From positions 1 through 64,000 of the forward strand of contig RPFO01001794.1 in the NCBI GenBank assembly GCA_009746045.1: a DNA stretch of 64,000 bases, read 5' to 3'. The position numbers were made by a program, and so were the translations under genes. The first letter of the stretch is position 1, and every line of letters starts with the position of its first letter. Under the pieces are notes generated by a model. The model was not told where the DNA came from and made no database searches. It worked only from the letters and a program-made list of their open reading frames with translations. Shown in pieces: positions 1 to 9,716 of this stretch. This DNA comes from Mesostigma viride (Eukaryota > Streptophyta > Mesostigmatophyceae > Mesostigmatales > Mesostigmataceae).

Positions 1-78
1 TGGCGAGGTGCCGCTGCGAGGCCTCGGCCTTCGCTTGAGCTTTCGTCGCAGACACCTGCGACGTCTGGCAACCTTTCC

Positions 79-507
79 GTGGGCCGACAGATGGCCACCA
101 TGGACATTGACCGGTATGGGGAACATGTTCCGCCCCCGGTCATGTTCGGGCGCCCACCCCATTTTCTCCCCCTTGGGGAGGACGACATCCCGGCGTTCAT
201 TGCGGTGAACGGCCGGATCTTGCTCGATCGTTTTCAGTTGCTTCCAGATGAGCAGATACACGCGATAGAGGTTCATCGGGTGCACTCGCTGATCGAGGGG
301 CGTCTTAGGATGCAGCTCCCACTGGTTCAGGTGGCGGTTTGGCTGTACTGTTTCGCCAATCGGCCGAGGCACAACCCCGGCACTGTTGATCAGTGGGCGT
401 CCAGGCAGCGCCAGAGAGAGGCGCTGCGCGTGGTCTCCAGACCAGAGATCGCGCTGACTCCGTTGCCCGTGGCCCCAAGTCACGCCAGTTGGCTGGGGCC
501 CGGATAG
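79..507 (+). CDS. Unrecognised open reading frame upstream of the retroelement
   Basis: An open frame of 142 codons begins at an ATG and ends at a TAG. I do not recognise the product. Residues about 30-90 look like ordinary globular protein, with alternating hydrophobic and charged residues and a run resembling VNGRILLDRFQLLPDEQ. The tail is Pro/Arg-rich and less convincing. It lies in the same orientation as the Copia-like element that follows, so it could be a remnant of an element gag gene or of an unrelated host gene. No promoter or intron signals were identified. Confidence 0.3.
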   Translation: MGRQMATMDIDRYGEHVPPPVMFGRPPHFLPLGEDDIPAFIAVNGRILLDRFQLLPDEQIHAIEVHRVHSLIEGRLRMQLPLVQVAVWLYCFANRPRHNPGTVDQWASRQRQREALRVVSRPEIALTPLPVAPSHASWLGPG

Positions 508-523
508 GCGTGAGGCGGCTGCG

Positions 524-1240
524 ATGCCGCCTGCGACGGGGCGCGGGGCGGCAGACGCCCCCAACACGCCCATGGGTGGTGAAGCCACCCAGGACCCTCT
601 GGCAGGTCAGAGGGTCCAACCTCAGCCGCAGGCTCCCCCGCCCAGCGTGGGGGGCCAGGTGGCTGAGGAGGCCACCGGGGTCGCAGGGACCCCGGCGGCG
701 ACACAAGCGCCCGGGGTCGCAGGGACCCCGGCAGCGACGCCGGCGCCTCCGGCGCTGGCGGGGGATGCAGCCCCCATGGAGGGTGTCACGGGCACCTCCA
801 GCGGCTCTGGGGGGCAGGCCCCCTCTAGTCGCAACAAGGACAAGTCCCTGGCAGGGCCGGAGGGGCCCAGGGTCCCACCGCAGCTGGGCAGCAACCAGCA
901 CTGCTGGAGGGCGACCTGCAAGGTCGCGACTTCATCACCCTGGTGATGAGGCCGTGTGGCGTGCCATACAGACAGCCACAGCCTCCTTCCGTGGGCTGGC
1001 CGACAGGAGCCAGCAGATGCACGTCGCGGAGGCGGGCAGCCTGGTGTGTGCAATCATCACGCACATCCTGGGCCTGCCCAACCTCCAAGAGGGCACACGC
1101 AGGGTGTGCGACGACCTGCTGCCTGCCCTGCAGGCTCTCCTCTCAGGGAGGAGGGTGCAGGGCAGCAGGGTGCGTCTGGTGCGTTTGCTGGAGCTCCTGC
1201 ACAACGCCATCCTGAGAGGGGCGGGTAGGTGGCTAACTCT
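524..1240 (+). pseudogene. Degenerate coding region before the Copia-like polyprotein
   Basis: Coding-like sequence moves between frames. From 524 to about 935 there is a Pro/Ala/Gly-rich low-complexity frame with a short tandem repeat around GVAGTPAAT. From about 945 to 1230 a different frame gives a helical-looking segment (AVWRAIQTATASFRGLADR, then a Leu-rich stretch). No single frame covers both, so the gene appears interrupted. It may be the N-terminal part of the adjoining element's gag or an unrelated gene. No function can be assigned. Confidence 0.3.
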
Positions 1241-1312
1241 GCCTACCTGGTTGCATCACAATCTTACTAACCCTACTGACGATGACGTGTCCCTCTCTCC
1301 CACCTTCCATGA

Positions 1313-2347
1313 TTGGGAGGAGGCCCGCAGCAGGAGGCGGGAAGTGACACACACTCACACCCCCACCAGCCCACCCCTATGTTGTCTAACCCTCCTACAC
1401 AGCCCATGTTTGCCCATCCTGCTCAGCTCACTCAAGTAGCACTTCCCTCTCAGCAGGTCTCTCCTGTGAATGCTGCAGCAGCAACACCATCTTCTCCCTC
1501 TCCCCCTGCATCCCCCTCTAGGTTGCCCACTTACAATGAAAACCGTCCTGTGGATAGGATTAATGTCAGGGGGCTGCCTGAGGGGTATACTAGGGAGCAG
1601 GGGAATCATGCACTTCTCTCTCTGCAGCTGGCTAGGGAGGAACTGAATGTCAAGAATTGGTTTGGATCTCTCATGCAGGGGGATTTTTACCATCAGTCCT
1701 CTTCTCAGATTCAGAATCTCATTCTTGTCTTCCAGCGTAGGTATCCCAAGTGGCAGGACACGCAGGCTAGGGCAGTTTGGGAGGCTTTCATGAAGGAGCT
1801 AACTGACCTCCTCTCCACCCCCTCATCTGTGGACATCTATGGGGCATTCAGGTGGGTAGAGGAATACAGGGTCACATCAGTGGACTATGTGGCTGAGACA
1901 AAGAAATATGAGCTAGCCATCAAAGCACGTCCTGATGTCCAGCAGCTAGATCACAAGTTCTTGCTGCGTTCCTTCCTTGAGAAACTCAAACTTGACAAAA
2001 ACACCTACGCCATGCTTGCAACAGGAATGGCAAAGTACTGGGAGGACATGAAGGAGGCATTGGATTATATCAAGCTGGCCTTGGCTCCCCTTAGCCAGGG
2101 GGCCATGGGCACCTCTGTAAAGAGGGTCAGGGGGGAAGAGAGGGAGGAGGAGGATAGGGAGAGGGAAGACAGGAGCAAGAGACCTGTCACTATGGCAGAA
2201 GTCAAGTCCCTGCTGGGACAAATGTTTAAGGGCAAGGGCAAGGGCAAGGGCAAGGGCAAGGGCAAGGGCAGGGGCTGGGGCAAGGGCAAGGGTAAGGGGC
2301 AGTCTCCCTCCAAGGGGGGCAGCTCCAGCAACAACAACAACAACAGT

Positions 2348-2398
<51 letters not shown>

Positions 2399-4387
2399 AA
2401 CAACAACAACAACAAGAAGCAGGACAAGGAGGACAAGTCTTCTCAGCGGTGCACCCGCTGTGGCATGAAGTACCACCTGCGGCCCACCTGCCGCAAGAAC
2501 GTGGACGAGCTGGGGCATTTGGACGTCCTGTGCCACAAGTGCCACGGGCCGCCCCACGGTGACCCCAAGGACTGCAAGCGGCCTCCTTACGGCAAGAAGT
2601 GTGAGTCTCCCTCTCATGCTGGCTTGAGTGTGCCTGCTTCACCTTCTTCTTCTGCATGCCCCACTGTCAGAGCAGTGAGCAGTTCTGGAAAGGTGCTACA
2701 GCTGGTTTCAGAAGATTATGTCTCTAAACCAACCTTCACATCTATGGTTCCCAAGGTGTGCAGAGTGTCCCCAGCAGAGGATGCTCAGATCAGTTTTCAG
2801 GAGCTTGCTTTGCAGTTGCATTTCCTTTATGGGCATGAAGTGAGTGCAGAGGTGGTGGCAGCAGCAATAGGGGGGGCAGCACTCAGACGTGCATGCCAGG
2901 TGGTCAGATCCCACTGCCAGCATTGTCAGTTCAATGCACCCAAACCCCCTAAGTGGCATGTAGCTACCCCACCTAAGAGCAAGGGCAGGGTGGTAGGAGA
3001 TGTCTTTCATATCAAAGGACAATCTTACTTGGCACTTAAAGATGCATGGTCAAGGTACACAACCATTGAACCATTACCTGGAATGGACAAGACACAGTTG
3101 CTCAGGGCTCTCTTGATTGCTCAGGCCAGGTACTACCCTGTGGAGGCATTGTTACTGGATCAGCAGTTCACATGTCTTGCCAATGAACCAGGGTGTGAGG
3201 CTATTGATCTGGCTGGGCTAGAAGATCATGAGAGGCAAGGCATTATTGAAAGGGCCATCAGGTCCATTAAAACCCTTGTAGCCAAAGAAGATGGCAATCT
3301 GCTGGCTGACAGTGGGTCCTATGCTGACAGAGCTCTGTGGTCCACCAGGTTGTGCCAAGTCCTCAACAGGAGGCCACTCATGAAAACCCCACAAGGGGTG
3401 GTCATTACACCAGATGGATTGCATGCAGGCATTTATCCACCTGAGGTACTAGCCCTCTACAACGCACAGCGAGCACAGACAGCTAGCAGGTTAGCTGTCA
3501 AGGATGCAAAGCATCCACGTCCCACCTTCAGAGAAGGGGATCAGGTCCTATTCTACAAGGAGTCGGGACTAGGCAAGGTGGGTACCTGGCATGGGCCAGC
3601 CACCATCCTAAAGTTTAACACCACTGGCAGGACAGTGTTAGTTAAACACAATGACACGGGAAAAATTCACAGGTGTTCACCTCACAGGATGAAATTGTAT
3701 TTTCCAACTGTGTCAGACGTGGCAGAGGAGGAAGAGCTGTTGGCCGACAGCCCTGTACAGTTGCCTGGCATCCCAGCGTTGCCCAGTGAGTGGTTGTTTG
3801 GAACACCCACTGGTGAGTGTGAGAGCCACACCCACTGTGACACCCAGGTCACCCTTGATGATTGCAGGCAGTCACTGCAGGATTGGCCCCCTGCAGCAGA
3901 GGGTCACATTGGCAAAACAGGTGATCAGCAACCTATCACCTCTACAAGTGTGAACATAGCTCAGCCACTAGCTGCACCTTCCAAACGCAGCCTAGCAGAC
4001 GCTGTTCGCATTTTACAAGCAGCTCATAGAGCCAAAGCTCAAACTGCTGCAGGATCAGCTAAGGTGGGGAAGGTTGGGCAGAATGACAATAGCCCATTTA
4101 TGGTTGCAGTGGACACACAAGCCCAGGTCAGCATTATCAGTGCCCTGGCTGTGCCCCATTTGCCTTTGGAACCTTCACCCTGGCACCATGTGGCTGATTT
4201 CTCAGGGCAGTCATCCCTCAAGGTATTAGGTCAGGTCATGTTGACTATACTGGTATCCCCACTCCTTTTCAGGTCTTGGAAGGTTATAAAGGGAATGCTT
4301 TATTGGGGGATCCTTTTCTCTGTTACCCTGGTGTCCTCATATCCAGTGATAGACTATCCATCCAGGACATGGGTGGTGTTGATCTGA
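1313..4387 (+). CDS. Copia-like Gag-integrase polyprotein with start of protease
   Basis: This 1024-codon frame starts with a Pro/Ser-rich leader and a helical Gag-like region. A basic Gly-Lys repeat (about residues 305-325) and a poly-Asn tract (about 338-367) follow. A Cys/His knuckle region lies at about 378-425 (CTRCGMKYHLRPTC and CHKCHGPPHGDPKDC). The integrase begins with an HHCC-type zinc module (LHFLYGHE near 501, HCQHC near 534). An INT C-terminal segment REGDQVLFYK is near 740. A protease-like VDTQAQVSIIS is near 932, placed after the integrase rather than before it as is usual in Copia. The frame then runs into non-homologous sequence, because the rest of the protease is in another frame from 4276. 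Probably inactive as it stands. Confidence 0.65.
2327..2415 (+). repeat. AAC trinucleotide tract encoding poly-Asn
   Basis: About 30 tandem AAC units with a few AAT or AGT interruptions, lying in frame in the Gag-like region and encoding poly-Asn. It sits just after an AAGGGC hexamer repeat that encodes alternating Gly-Lys. The long Leu- and Cys-rich readings on the minus strand here are artefacts of these repeats. Confidence 0.9.
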
Positions 4388-4740
4388 ATCATTTCAAAAT
4401 TTCTCTTGAAAAACTTCTTAACACCAACATTGCTTCTGTAAAATTTGCTACACCCAAGTATGCCCCAGGGCAAGAACCCTGTGTGGCAGACTTGGTTCAC
4501 AACCAAAAACTTCATCCCAACTCATTTGGATTGGGCAAGCATGATGTGGCTAAAATGTCTCCTCTTTCTTATGAACAGATAGAGCAAGACTGTCGCACAC
4601 ACATAGGATTCCTAAAATGGGTGGAGGCCTTTAACAAGGCCAGGGAAGAATGGGTAGTGCCAGATCCTCTTAGTCCTTCTCATACTCCCCTGTCACACCT
4701 ATTGACAAAAAGCCTGCAGGGTGCAAGCACTTGCGCCTGA
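4276..4740 (+). CDS. Copia-like protease C-terminus and linker to reverse transcriptase
   Basis: This frame continues the polyprotein. Before and just after the first ATG it reads PTPFQVLEGYKGNALLGDPF followed by VLISSDRLSI, matching the C-terminal half of a retroviral-type aspartic protease (the ILG-D-FL region). About 90 residues of linker follow, ending in frame at 4740. Just before that stop the reading moves to the frame that begins at 4731. Not an independent gene; a piece of the interrupted element. Confidence 0.5.
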   Translation: MEGYKGNALLGDPFLCYPGVLISSDRLSIQDMGGVDLNHFKISLEKLLNTNIASVKFATPKYAPGQEPCVADLVHNQKLHPNSFGLGKHDVAKMSPLSYEQIEQDCRTHIGFLKWVEAFNKAREEWVVPDPLSPSHTPLSHLLTKSLQGASTCA

Positions 4741-6158
4741 AGTTTGTGTGTAAACATAAGCCAGCAGCAGATGGGTCAGTCATCTTTCATGCTAGACCTT
4801 GTGTGACAGAGTTCAAGGGCACCACTGATCTGACAGAGGCAGAGTTGTACACGCCAGGCATTCAGCAAACATCCCTAAAAATCTTGCTGTCTGTCTTTGT
4901 GGGTCATCTCAATGATGGGGATGACTATATCTGTAAGGCTACAGACATTAAAAGGGCTTTCCTGAAAGGCTCACCTGAGATAGCACAACAAGTGTGGCAT
5001 GGTCAGGTGTACGTAGTCTCCACTCCCAGAGTTTGGGCAAAACACATCCCTCAGCAGTACCTGAAAGCTAACATAGGTGTTGAAGGGCTGCAATCAGCTC
5101 CTCGCATTTTCAGGATGTCAGCTCAGGCTGTGTTTGAAAAGTTAGGGGCTAGATATGATGACATAGACCCTTGCTTCTTTGTGGTCCCACACCCTCATGG
5201 CATTCTCACCTTTGTGTGGCATGGGGATGATCAGCTGATTGCTGGGCCAAGGCGTGCTGTGGATGATTTTATTCAACAAGTGTCACAGCATTTTGAGATT
5301 GGCAAGCAAGTAGAGCTGGGCACCACTGCCATAAAATTTTGTGGCACAATGTTACAACTCCAGCAGCATCAAAACCAGTGGGTGTGTGCACTCTACTCTC
5401 CCAATGATTACATGCACAGCTGCTTGGAGGTTTTGCAAACAAAAATCAAACCTGGAGCCTGTCCTACCATTAGAGGCAAGCTGGGGTGGTTGTGCTCAAC
5501 GTGTGCACCTCACCTGGCTGTGGTTAGCAGAGTTGATGATGATGTCTTGATGCAAGTAGGTCACAAAGCCATCACCAAAACTCTCCAGGAGGGCCCTCCC
5601 CTTATCTTGCACTCCTTGGATCTCCACAAAACCATTCACATCCAAGCTATGATGGATAGTTCCATGGAGTCCAGGCAGATTACCAAGATGCAGGCAAGGG
5701 AGTCAGGCTTGTATTTTGTGCAGAATGATGATGCACCCTTGTCTCTCATTTCATGGTACAGCCGGTTGCATAGACGCAAGGCTGTCAGCAGCAATGCTGC
5801 TGAGTGCAGGGCAGTGGTGTCAGCAGTGCTTCATGCCAGGTACTTGAATCATGTGCTGGTTTGGTTGCAGATGCAAGCAGGCAGCAATGCTGGGGTGGTG
5901 GCACACTTGCTCACTGACAGTCAGTCAGTCCTCAGTTTCCTTGCTAACCCCTATGCTGTCCACACTGATCTTGACTGGGTGGTCCTGAAACAGGAGTCCA
6001 CCTACTGGGAGTCCACCCGTCACGTGGAGGACAAACACAACGCTGCTGATGCACTCACTAAAGTGCCTCAGCAGGCAGCTGAACAATATCAGCTGTTGTA
6101 CCACTTGATGAACCCCTATGGCAAGCAGGCAACCCTGCCCCATAGGGGGGACGCCTAG
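4731..6158 (+). CDS. Copia-like reverse transcriptase and RNase H
   Basis: A 475-codon frame holds the reverse transcriptase and RNase H. The RT palm motif ATDIKRAFLKG (about residues 78-88) matches the Copia D-K-AFL motif. The catalytic YVDD position reads TFVWHGDDQLIAG, an HGDD-type variant. The RNase H region has NAAECRAVVSAVLHARYL, LTDSQSVLSFLANP and a final KHNAADALTKVP, which supply the E, D and D residues and the family's typical ending. It ends at a TAG followed by a GGGG-containing purine stretch. The real start is probably upstream in the previous frame. Confidence 0.7.
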   Translation: MRLKFVCKHKPAADGSVIFHARPCVTEFKGTTDLTEAELYTPGIQQTSLKILLSVFVGHLNDGDDYICKATDIKRAFLKGSPEIAQQVWHGQVYVVSTPRVWAKHIPQQYLKANIGVEGLQSAPRIFRMSAQAVFEKLGARYDDIDPCFFVVPHPHGILTFVWHGDDQLIAGPRRAVDDFIQQVSQHFEIGKQVELGTTAIKFCGTMLQLQQHQNQWVCALYSPNDYMHSCLEVLQTKIKPGACPTIRGKLGWLCSTCAPHLAVVSRVDDDVLMQVGHKAITKTLQEGPPLILHSLDLHKTIHIQAMMDSSMESRQITKMQARESGLYFVQNDDAPLSLISWYSRLHRRKAVSSNAAECRAVVSAVLHARYLNHVLVWLQMQAGSNAGVVAHLLTDSQSVLSFLANPYAVHTDLDWVVLKQESTYWESTRHVEDKHNAADALTKVPQQAAEQYQLLYHLMNPYGKQATLPHRGDA

Positions 6159-6584
6159 CAGGGTCCTGTTCACCAGGGCCGCCTAGGTCACCCAGTACCC
6201 CTTGGGCAGGTCCAAGGGGTAGGTTGTGGCTTCCAGCAAGGGGGGTTGGTTGGAGTCTGTTTTCATACATCTGCGTGCCCTATGCCCAATAAAATCTGTT
6301 TTGATTTTCTCAACACCATGGAATTTCGTTATGCACACCTTCATAGGTGGGCATGGGATGTATCTCACACTTTTATTCCCTAGGGCGTATGCCTTGGTGG
6401 AATGGCCTTGAGCTCAGTGGCTCAGGTGCCCCATTCAAGTGGAGGGTCAAAGCTCCCTTGACAGGTGGTTACCCAGGACCCCAGTTCACTGTGGCTATCC
6501 TGGGCCACCTGGCCTTACTGTTCAGTGGCAGTACAGGCATGGGTGCTGTCATGTTGTCTAGTACAACGTGCTCAGCACAGGTGC

Positions 6585-6810
6585 AGGATGAAATATTCCT
6601 GTCACCTGTCACCAGGACTTCAGTCACCCATGTGCAGGGCAGGGGTGGCTGGTCTCCCACGTTGTGCAGGTGCAATGTGGCCAGGTCCAGGATGTCATAG
6701 TCCTGTCACCTGTCACTCGGACTTCAGCCCCTCTGTGCAGGGCAGGGGTGGCTGGTCCTCACATGTTGTGCAGGTACAACATGGACAGTGCAGGGTGCAA
6801 TAAACCTGTC
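6585..6810 (+). repeat. Direct repeat, about 110-bp unit, two copies
   Basis: Two adjacent, diverged copies share GTCACCTGTCAC, GGACTTCAG, TGTGCAGGGCAGGGGTGGCT and TTGTGCAGGT in the same order. The second copy is followed by a partial third (CCTGTCCACTGTCAC). No coding frame runs through them. They may belong to the retroelement's 3' region. Confidence 0.7.
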
Positions 6811-7298
6811 CACTGTCACTCCTCAGGTTGCAGGTAACCTGAGCTCAGTTGACCCAGCCTGGCTGGGTATTTTCTCTCTGAGTGGGCGATGATGATGGAA
6901 CAACATGGAACCTCTTAAACGGTTACCTTGGCATTTTTTTTACAAGGGCTCTCTTGGCTGGTGGTGCACTCCCTGGATAGGCAGACAGGCATAGCTATCT
7001 CCCTTGTGAGCTCGCGAGGAGGAGGAACTCCCCGGGCATGTTGAGCTAAACGTGATGCCATCACAAGTATTGCACGAGTTCTGGGGCCCATCTTTTTCAG
7101 TCCAGATGTTGCAGTATGGGTGTCAGTTGCTCAGCACCTCAGTCAGCTTGGAGTCAGTCTCCTAGCTGGGCAGGGTCAGGCTTGAAGTCGCTAGCCTTCA
7201 ACCTGAAAGGAAAACATAATGGGAGTTAGATGAGATGCTTAGGCTGACACACGGATTTCCGGCCTGCGCGCCGCGTATTGCCTACCGCGGCTGAGCGG

Positions 7299-7342
7299 GA
7301 CACCTCAGTACAGTACGGCAGGGTGTACGGTACTGAGGTGTC
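7299..7342. other. 18-bp inverted repeat (hairpin)
   Basis: Arms GACACCTCAGTACAGTAC and GTACGGTACTGAGGTGTC pair over 18 positions with one mismatch, around the 8-nt loop GGCAGGGT. It lies about 350 bp before the start of capsid homology. It could be an RNA structure, a protein-binding palindrome or a rearrangement scar; the sequence does not decide. Confidence 0.7.
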
Positions 7343-7693
7343 ATGTGGACCGATGTGCGGTTAGTGCCAGACTGTTCCTAGGTGCTAGCTCGACCCGCCA
7401 GGTCCGGTGTAGCCGGGCCTGACGGGCCGAGTCTTAGCTGGATGCTAGTGACGTGGTCGCATGGCATTGCAGTGTACACTTGTCCACTGGTCGTGTGCTG
7501 CAGGTAGCACCGCCATAGGCATATAGGCGTAGCACTGGGGAGTGCCACAGCACCCGAGTCTGCCCAGTTCCATTCTGAGCCCTCAGCTTTCATCGCTCTC
7601 TCATTGTATTATTGTAATACAATCATCATTCGCTCTCAGCTTTCGCAGTTGTTCGTCGTCCCTAGTCTCCATCCAACTACCAACTCCCACAAG

Positions 7694-8818
7694 CAGTTTC
7701 TGTACCTGCCTCTCGAGTTCAGCTTCACGCGCGACCCCGGCCTCGCGCTCCCCATGATCGCCCTGCAGTACCACGAGGTGCGGGTGAAGGTGAAGCTCAG
7801 TCCCGCTGACAAGATCTTCAATCATTACAGTCTGACCACGCCCAATCCAAGCACAACGTGGAATGCGATTTTCCAAAACACGGACATGCCCGGGCTGCGA
7901 TCGCTCATTCGATCACTGTACCTTCGCGGCATCTACGGAAACGAGATGTCGCAATACGTTATTGATCAGAAGGACCTGTCTGCCGTCAACTACGTCATCG
8001 AGAACGCGCTATACACGGACAAACTGCTAAAAGATGATCTGACGATTGATGATACTACCAAAACGATCTCGTTCAAGCTGGCTAACGTGCCAAGCATCAC
8101 TTTCACGATCCCCCACACACTCGTGCCCAATGCGGAGAAGTACAACCTCGGCACACCGAAATATACCGCAACCGCCAGCGAGAGAAGTGCGTGGGTGGCT
8201 GACGCCCCCTCCCTCTCCGTCCGCCTCATGTGCAGGTACATCTACCTGGACGACTTCGAGCGCAGGCAATTTGCCGTCAACACCCACGAGTACATCGTGA
8301 CAGAGTACCAGCACCACCAGCACTTTGTCACCGCGGGCTCGGACCAGGTGTCCATCGACCTCAAGTTCAACCACCCAACCAAGGAGCTCATCTTCTTCTA
8401 CCGCGCTGACGAGTGGTGGGGCGATGACAGCAGCGCAAAGACCCACTATGACGGATACTGGTCGTTCGCGAACCCTGAATCGACGTTCGGAGACAACCAT
8501 CTGTTCAGCACCGCCAACCTGGTGTTGAACTCGCAGAACGTGTATGGCGATGGGCGCGACCCTGTTTACTTCTCCTCGTTGTTGCCATCACACTTCCACA
8601 ACCACGCGTGGGACAATCGCATCTATATCATTCCGTTCGGTCTGCAGCCGGACTCGTGGAAGCCAACAGGATCTATCAATCTGTCCAGGCTGGATGACGT
8701 CAAGCTAGTGCTGAAGAGGACGGGCCCACTGAAACCGGGCTGCATCCACGTATACGCCAAGAACTTCAACGTCATCAAGATCCAGAACGGGATGGGAGGA
8801 AAGCGGTACGCATCCTAA
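7694..8818 (+). pseudogene. Major capsid protein, 5'-truncated copy (MCP copy 1)
   Basis: From about 7694 the reading matches nucleocytovirus double-jelly-roll capsid proteins: FLYLPLEFSFTRDPGLALP, then IALQYHEVRVKVKL, YIYLDDFERRQFAVNTHEY, NPTKELIFFYRADEW-like, and the C-terminal SINLSRLDDVKLVLKR and QNGMGGKRYAS. The intact paralogue at 21267 has about 175 residues before the matching point, so most of the first jelly roll is missing here. The open frame continues upstream to 7604, but that sequence (MYYCNTIIIRSQ...) shows no capsid similarity. The downstream part is uninterrupted and close to the family C-terminus. The truncation point is a viral/non-viral junction. Unlikely to make a functional capsomer. 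Confidence 0.85.
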
Positions 8819-8855
8819 GCAACACATAGCCAGCTAGCCGGTACGCGAAAAAAAA

Positions 8856-9656
8856 ATGGACGTTCGTCCAGTGAGAGCCACCTTGCCTCTTTTTCGTGTC
8901 GTCCACGAGGACGAAAAGTACCACTATTTTGAGATGGAAAACTCCCCTCTTACTGGCAAAGTGAGAGTAGCAAAAGAAACACGATACGTGAATGGACAAG
9001 ACTTTTGTGACGTGCTGTCCTTGGGCAAGAAGAAGATAAAGACATTCACAAGGACAAAGGCGTTTGAGGACTTACTGGACGCAATGAAGATCCATCTGGG
9101 GATGGACAAGCTGATGGAGCGAGTGCAAGGGGGCACGCCGTCCATGCAGGGGACGTGGATGCACACGTCGCTCATCTGGCACGTGGCAGCTTGGATAAGT
9201 CCCGTGTTTGCCGTCGCCGCCATGGACTGGGCGGACATATTTTACAACACCCCGGCGTGTCCAAAGGGGTGCATGAAGACCCTCGCAACAAGAATGTTCC
9301 AGGACGCCGGGAGGCAGTCGGCGCAGCGCTCAGAGGTTGATGTGCGAGACAACGTCGCCCTGCGCGTGGGAGGGCAGGTCGAAGTGAAAGTGGGAGACAC
9401 CAGCATGAGAGCGGACATTGTCAGCTACAAGTGCAAAATGTTACTAGAAGTGAAAGAATTCACGCGATGGACCGACGCAGTGGGCCAGTTGCTGGTGTAC
9501 GGACACCACTTCCCGGGTCTTACAAAAGTCATTGTGGTTTTTGACAGGGACGGGAAAGATATCGCGGAGGAACAACTGGACTTGATTGAATTTCACGTGC
9601 AAGGCCTCGACATGATGGTCTGCACAGAGCAGTATTTTGAAAAGTACACCGTTTAG
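8856..9656 (+). CDS. KilA-N domain protein with PD-(D/E)XK-like nuclease domain
   Basis: This 266-residue protein starts at an ATG directly after an A-tract. Residues about 40-135 look like a KilA-N DNA-binding domain: YVNGQDFCDVL, then GTWMHTSLIWHVAAWISPVFAV, the family's hallmark G-T-W-H-x-W-P-F pattern. The C-terminal part (about 165-260) has ADIVSYKCKMLLEVKEFTRW followed by AVGQLLVYGHHFPG, resembling the D...E-x-K core of restriction-like nucleases with a following Q-x3-Y helix. KilA-N fused to a nuclease domain is known in viruses and mobile elements. The role here (DNA processing, or interference with host or rival DNA) is inference. Complete, 38 nt after the truncated capsid gene. Confidence 0.7.
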   Translation: MDVRPVRATLPLFRVVHEDEKYHYFEMENSPLTGKVRVAKETRYVNGQDFCDVLSLGKKKIKTFTRTKAFEDLLDAMKIHLGMDKLMERVQGGTPSMQGTWMHTSLIWHVAAWISPVFAVAAMDWADIFYNTPACPKGCMKTLATRMFQDAGRQSAQRSEVDVRDNVALRVGGQVEVKVGDTSMRADIVSYKCKMLLEVKEFTRWTDAVGQLLVYGHHFPGLTKVIVVFDRDGKDIAEEQLDLIEFHVQGLDMMVCTEQYFEKYTV

Positions 9657-9716
9657 ACGGATGCCACGTGGACATAAATAAACTTTCTTATCATATACTA
9701 TTGACATTACAGAAGC

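Larger units (their letters stand above)
1313..6158 (+). mobile_element. Copia-like LTR retroelement, coding region with two frame breaks
   Basis: Three open frames (1313-4387, 4276-4740, 4731-6158) together carry Gag-like, zinc knuckle, integrase, aspartic protease, reverse transcriptase and RNase H segments. Each change of frame fits one missing base, near 4250-4280 and near 4670-4735. The RNase H comes directly after the reverse transcriptase and the RT resembles Ty1/Copia more than Gypsy. An AATAAA-like signal (CCAATAAAATC, about 6288) follows. I could not find a convincing pair of long terminal repeats inside the window, so the element boundaries are unknown and the 5' LTR may lie outside. 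Confidence 0.75.
6159..7693. other. Non-coding flank between the retroelement and viral sequence
   Basis: No convincing coding sequence was found in these 1.5 kb. The stretch includes a polyadenylation-like AATAAA at about 6288, two copies of a roughly 110-bp direct repeat (6585-6810), a strong hairpin at 7299-7342 and GC-rich promoter-like DNA up to the point (about 7690) where capsid homology begins in mid-protein. The part just after 6158 may include the retroelement 3' LTR, but its partner was not found. Confidence 0.6.

Noticed and set aside
1946-2617. Minus-strand Leu/Val/Cys-rich open frames
   Set aside because: They are readings of the AAC and AAGGGC repeats inside the Copia-like Gag region.
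1-7690. Long terminal repeats of the Copia-like element
   Set aside because: No matching pair of repeats was found before 1313 and after 6158; the 5' copy may lie outside the window.
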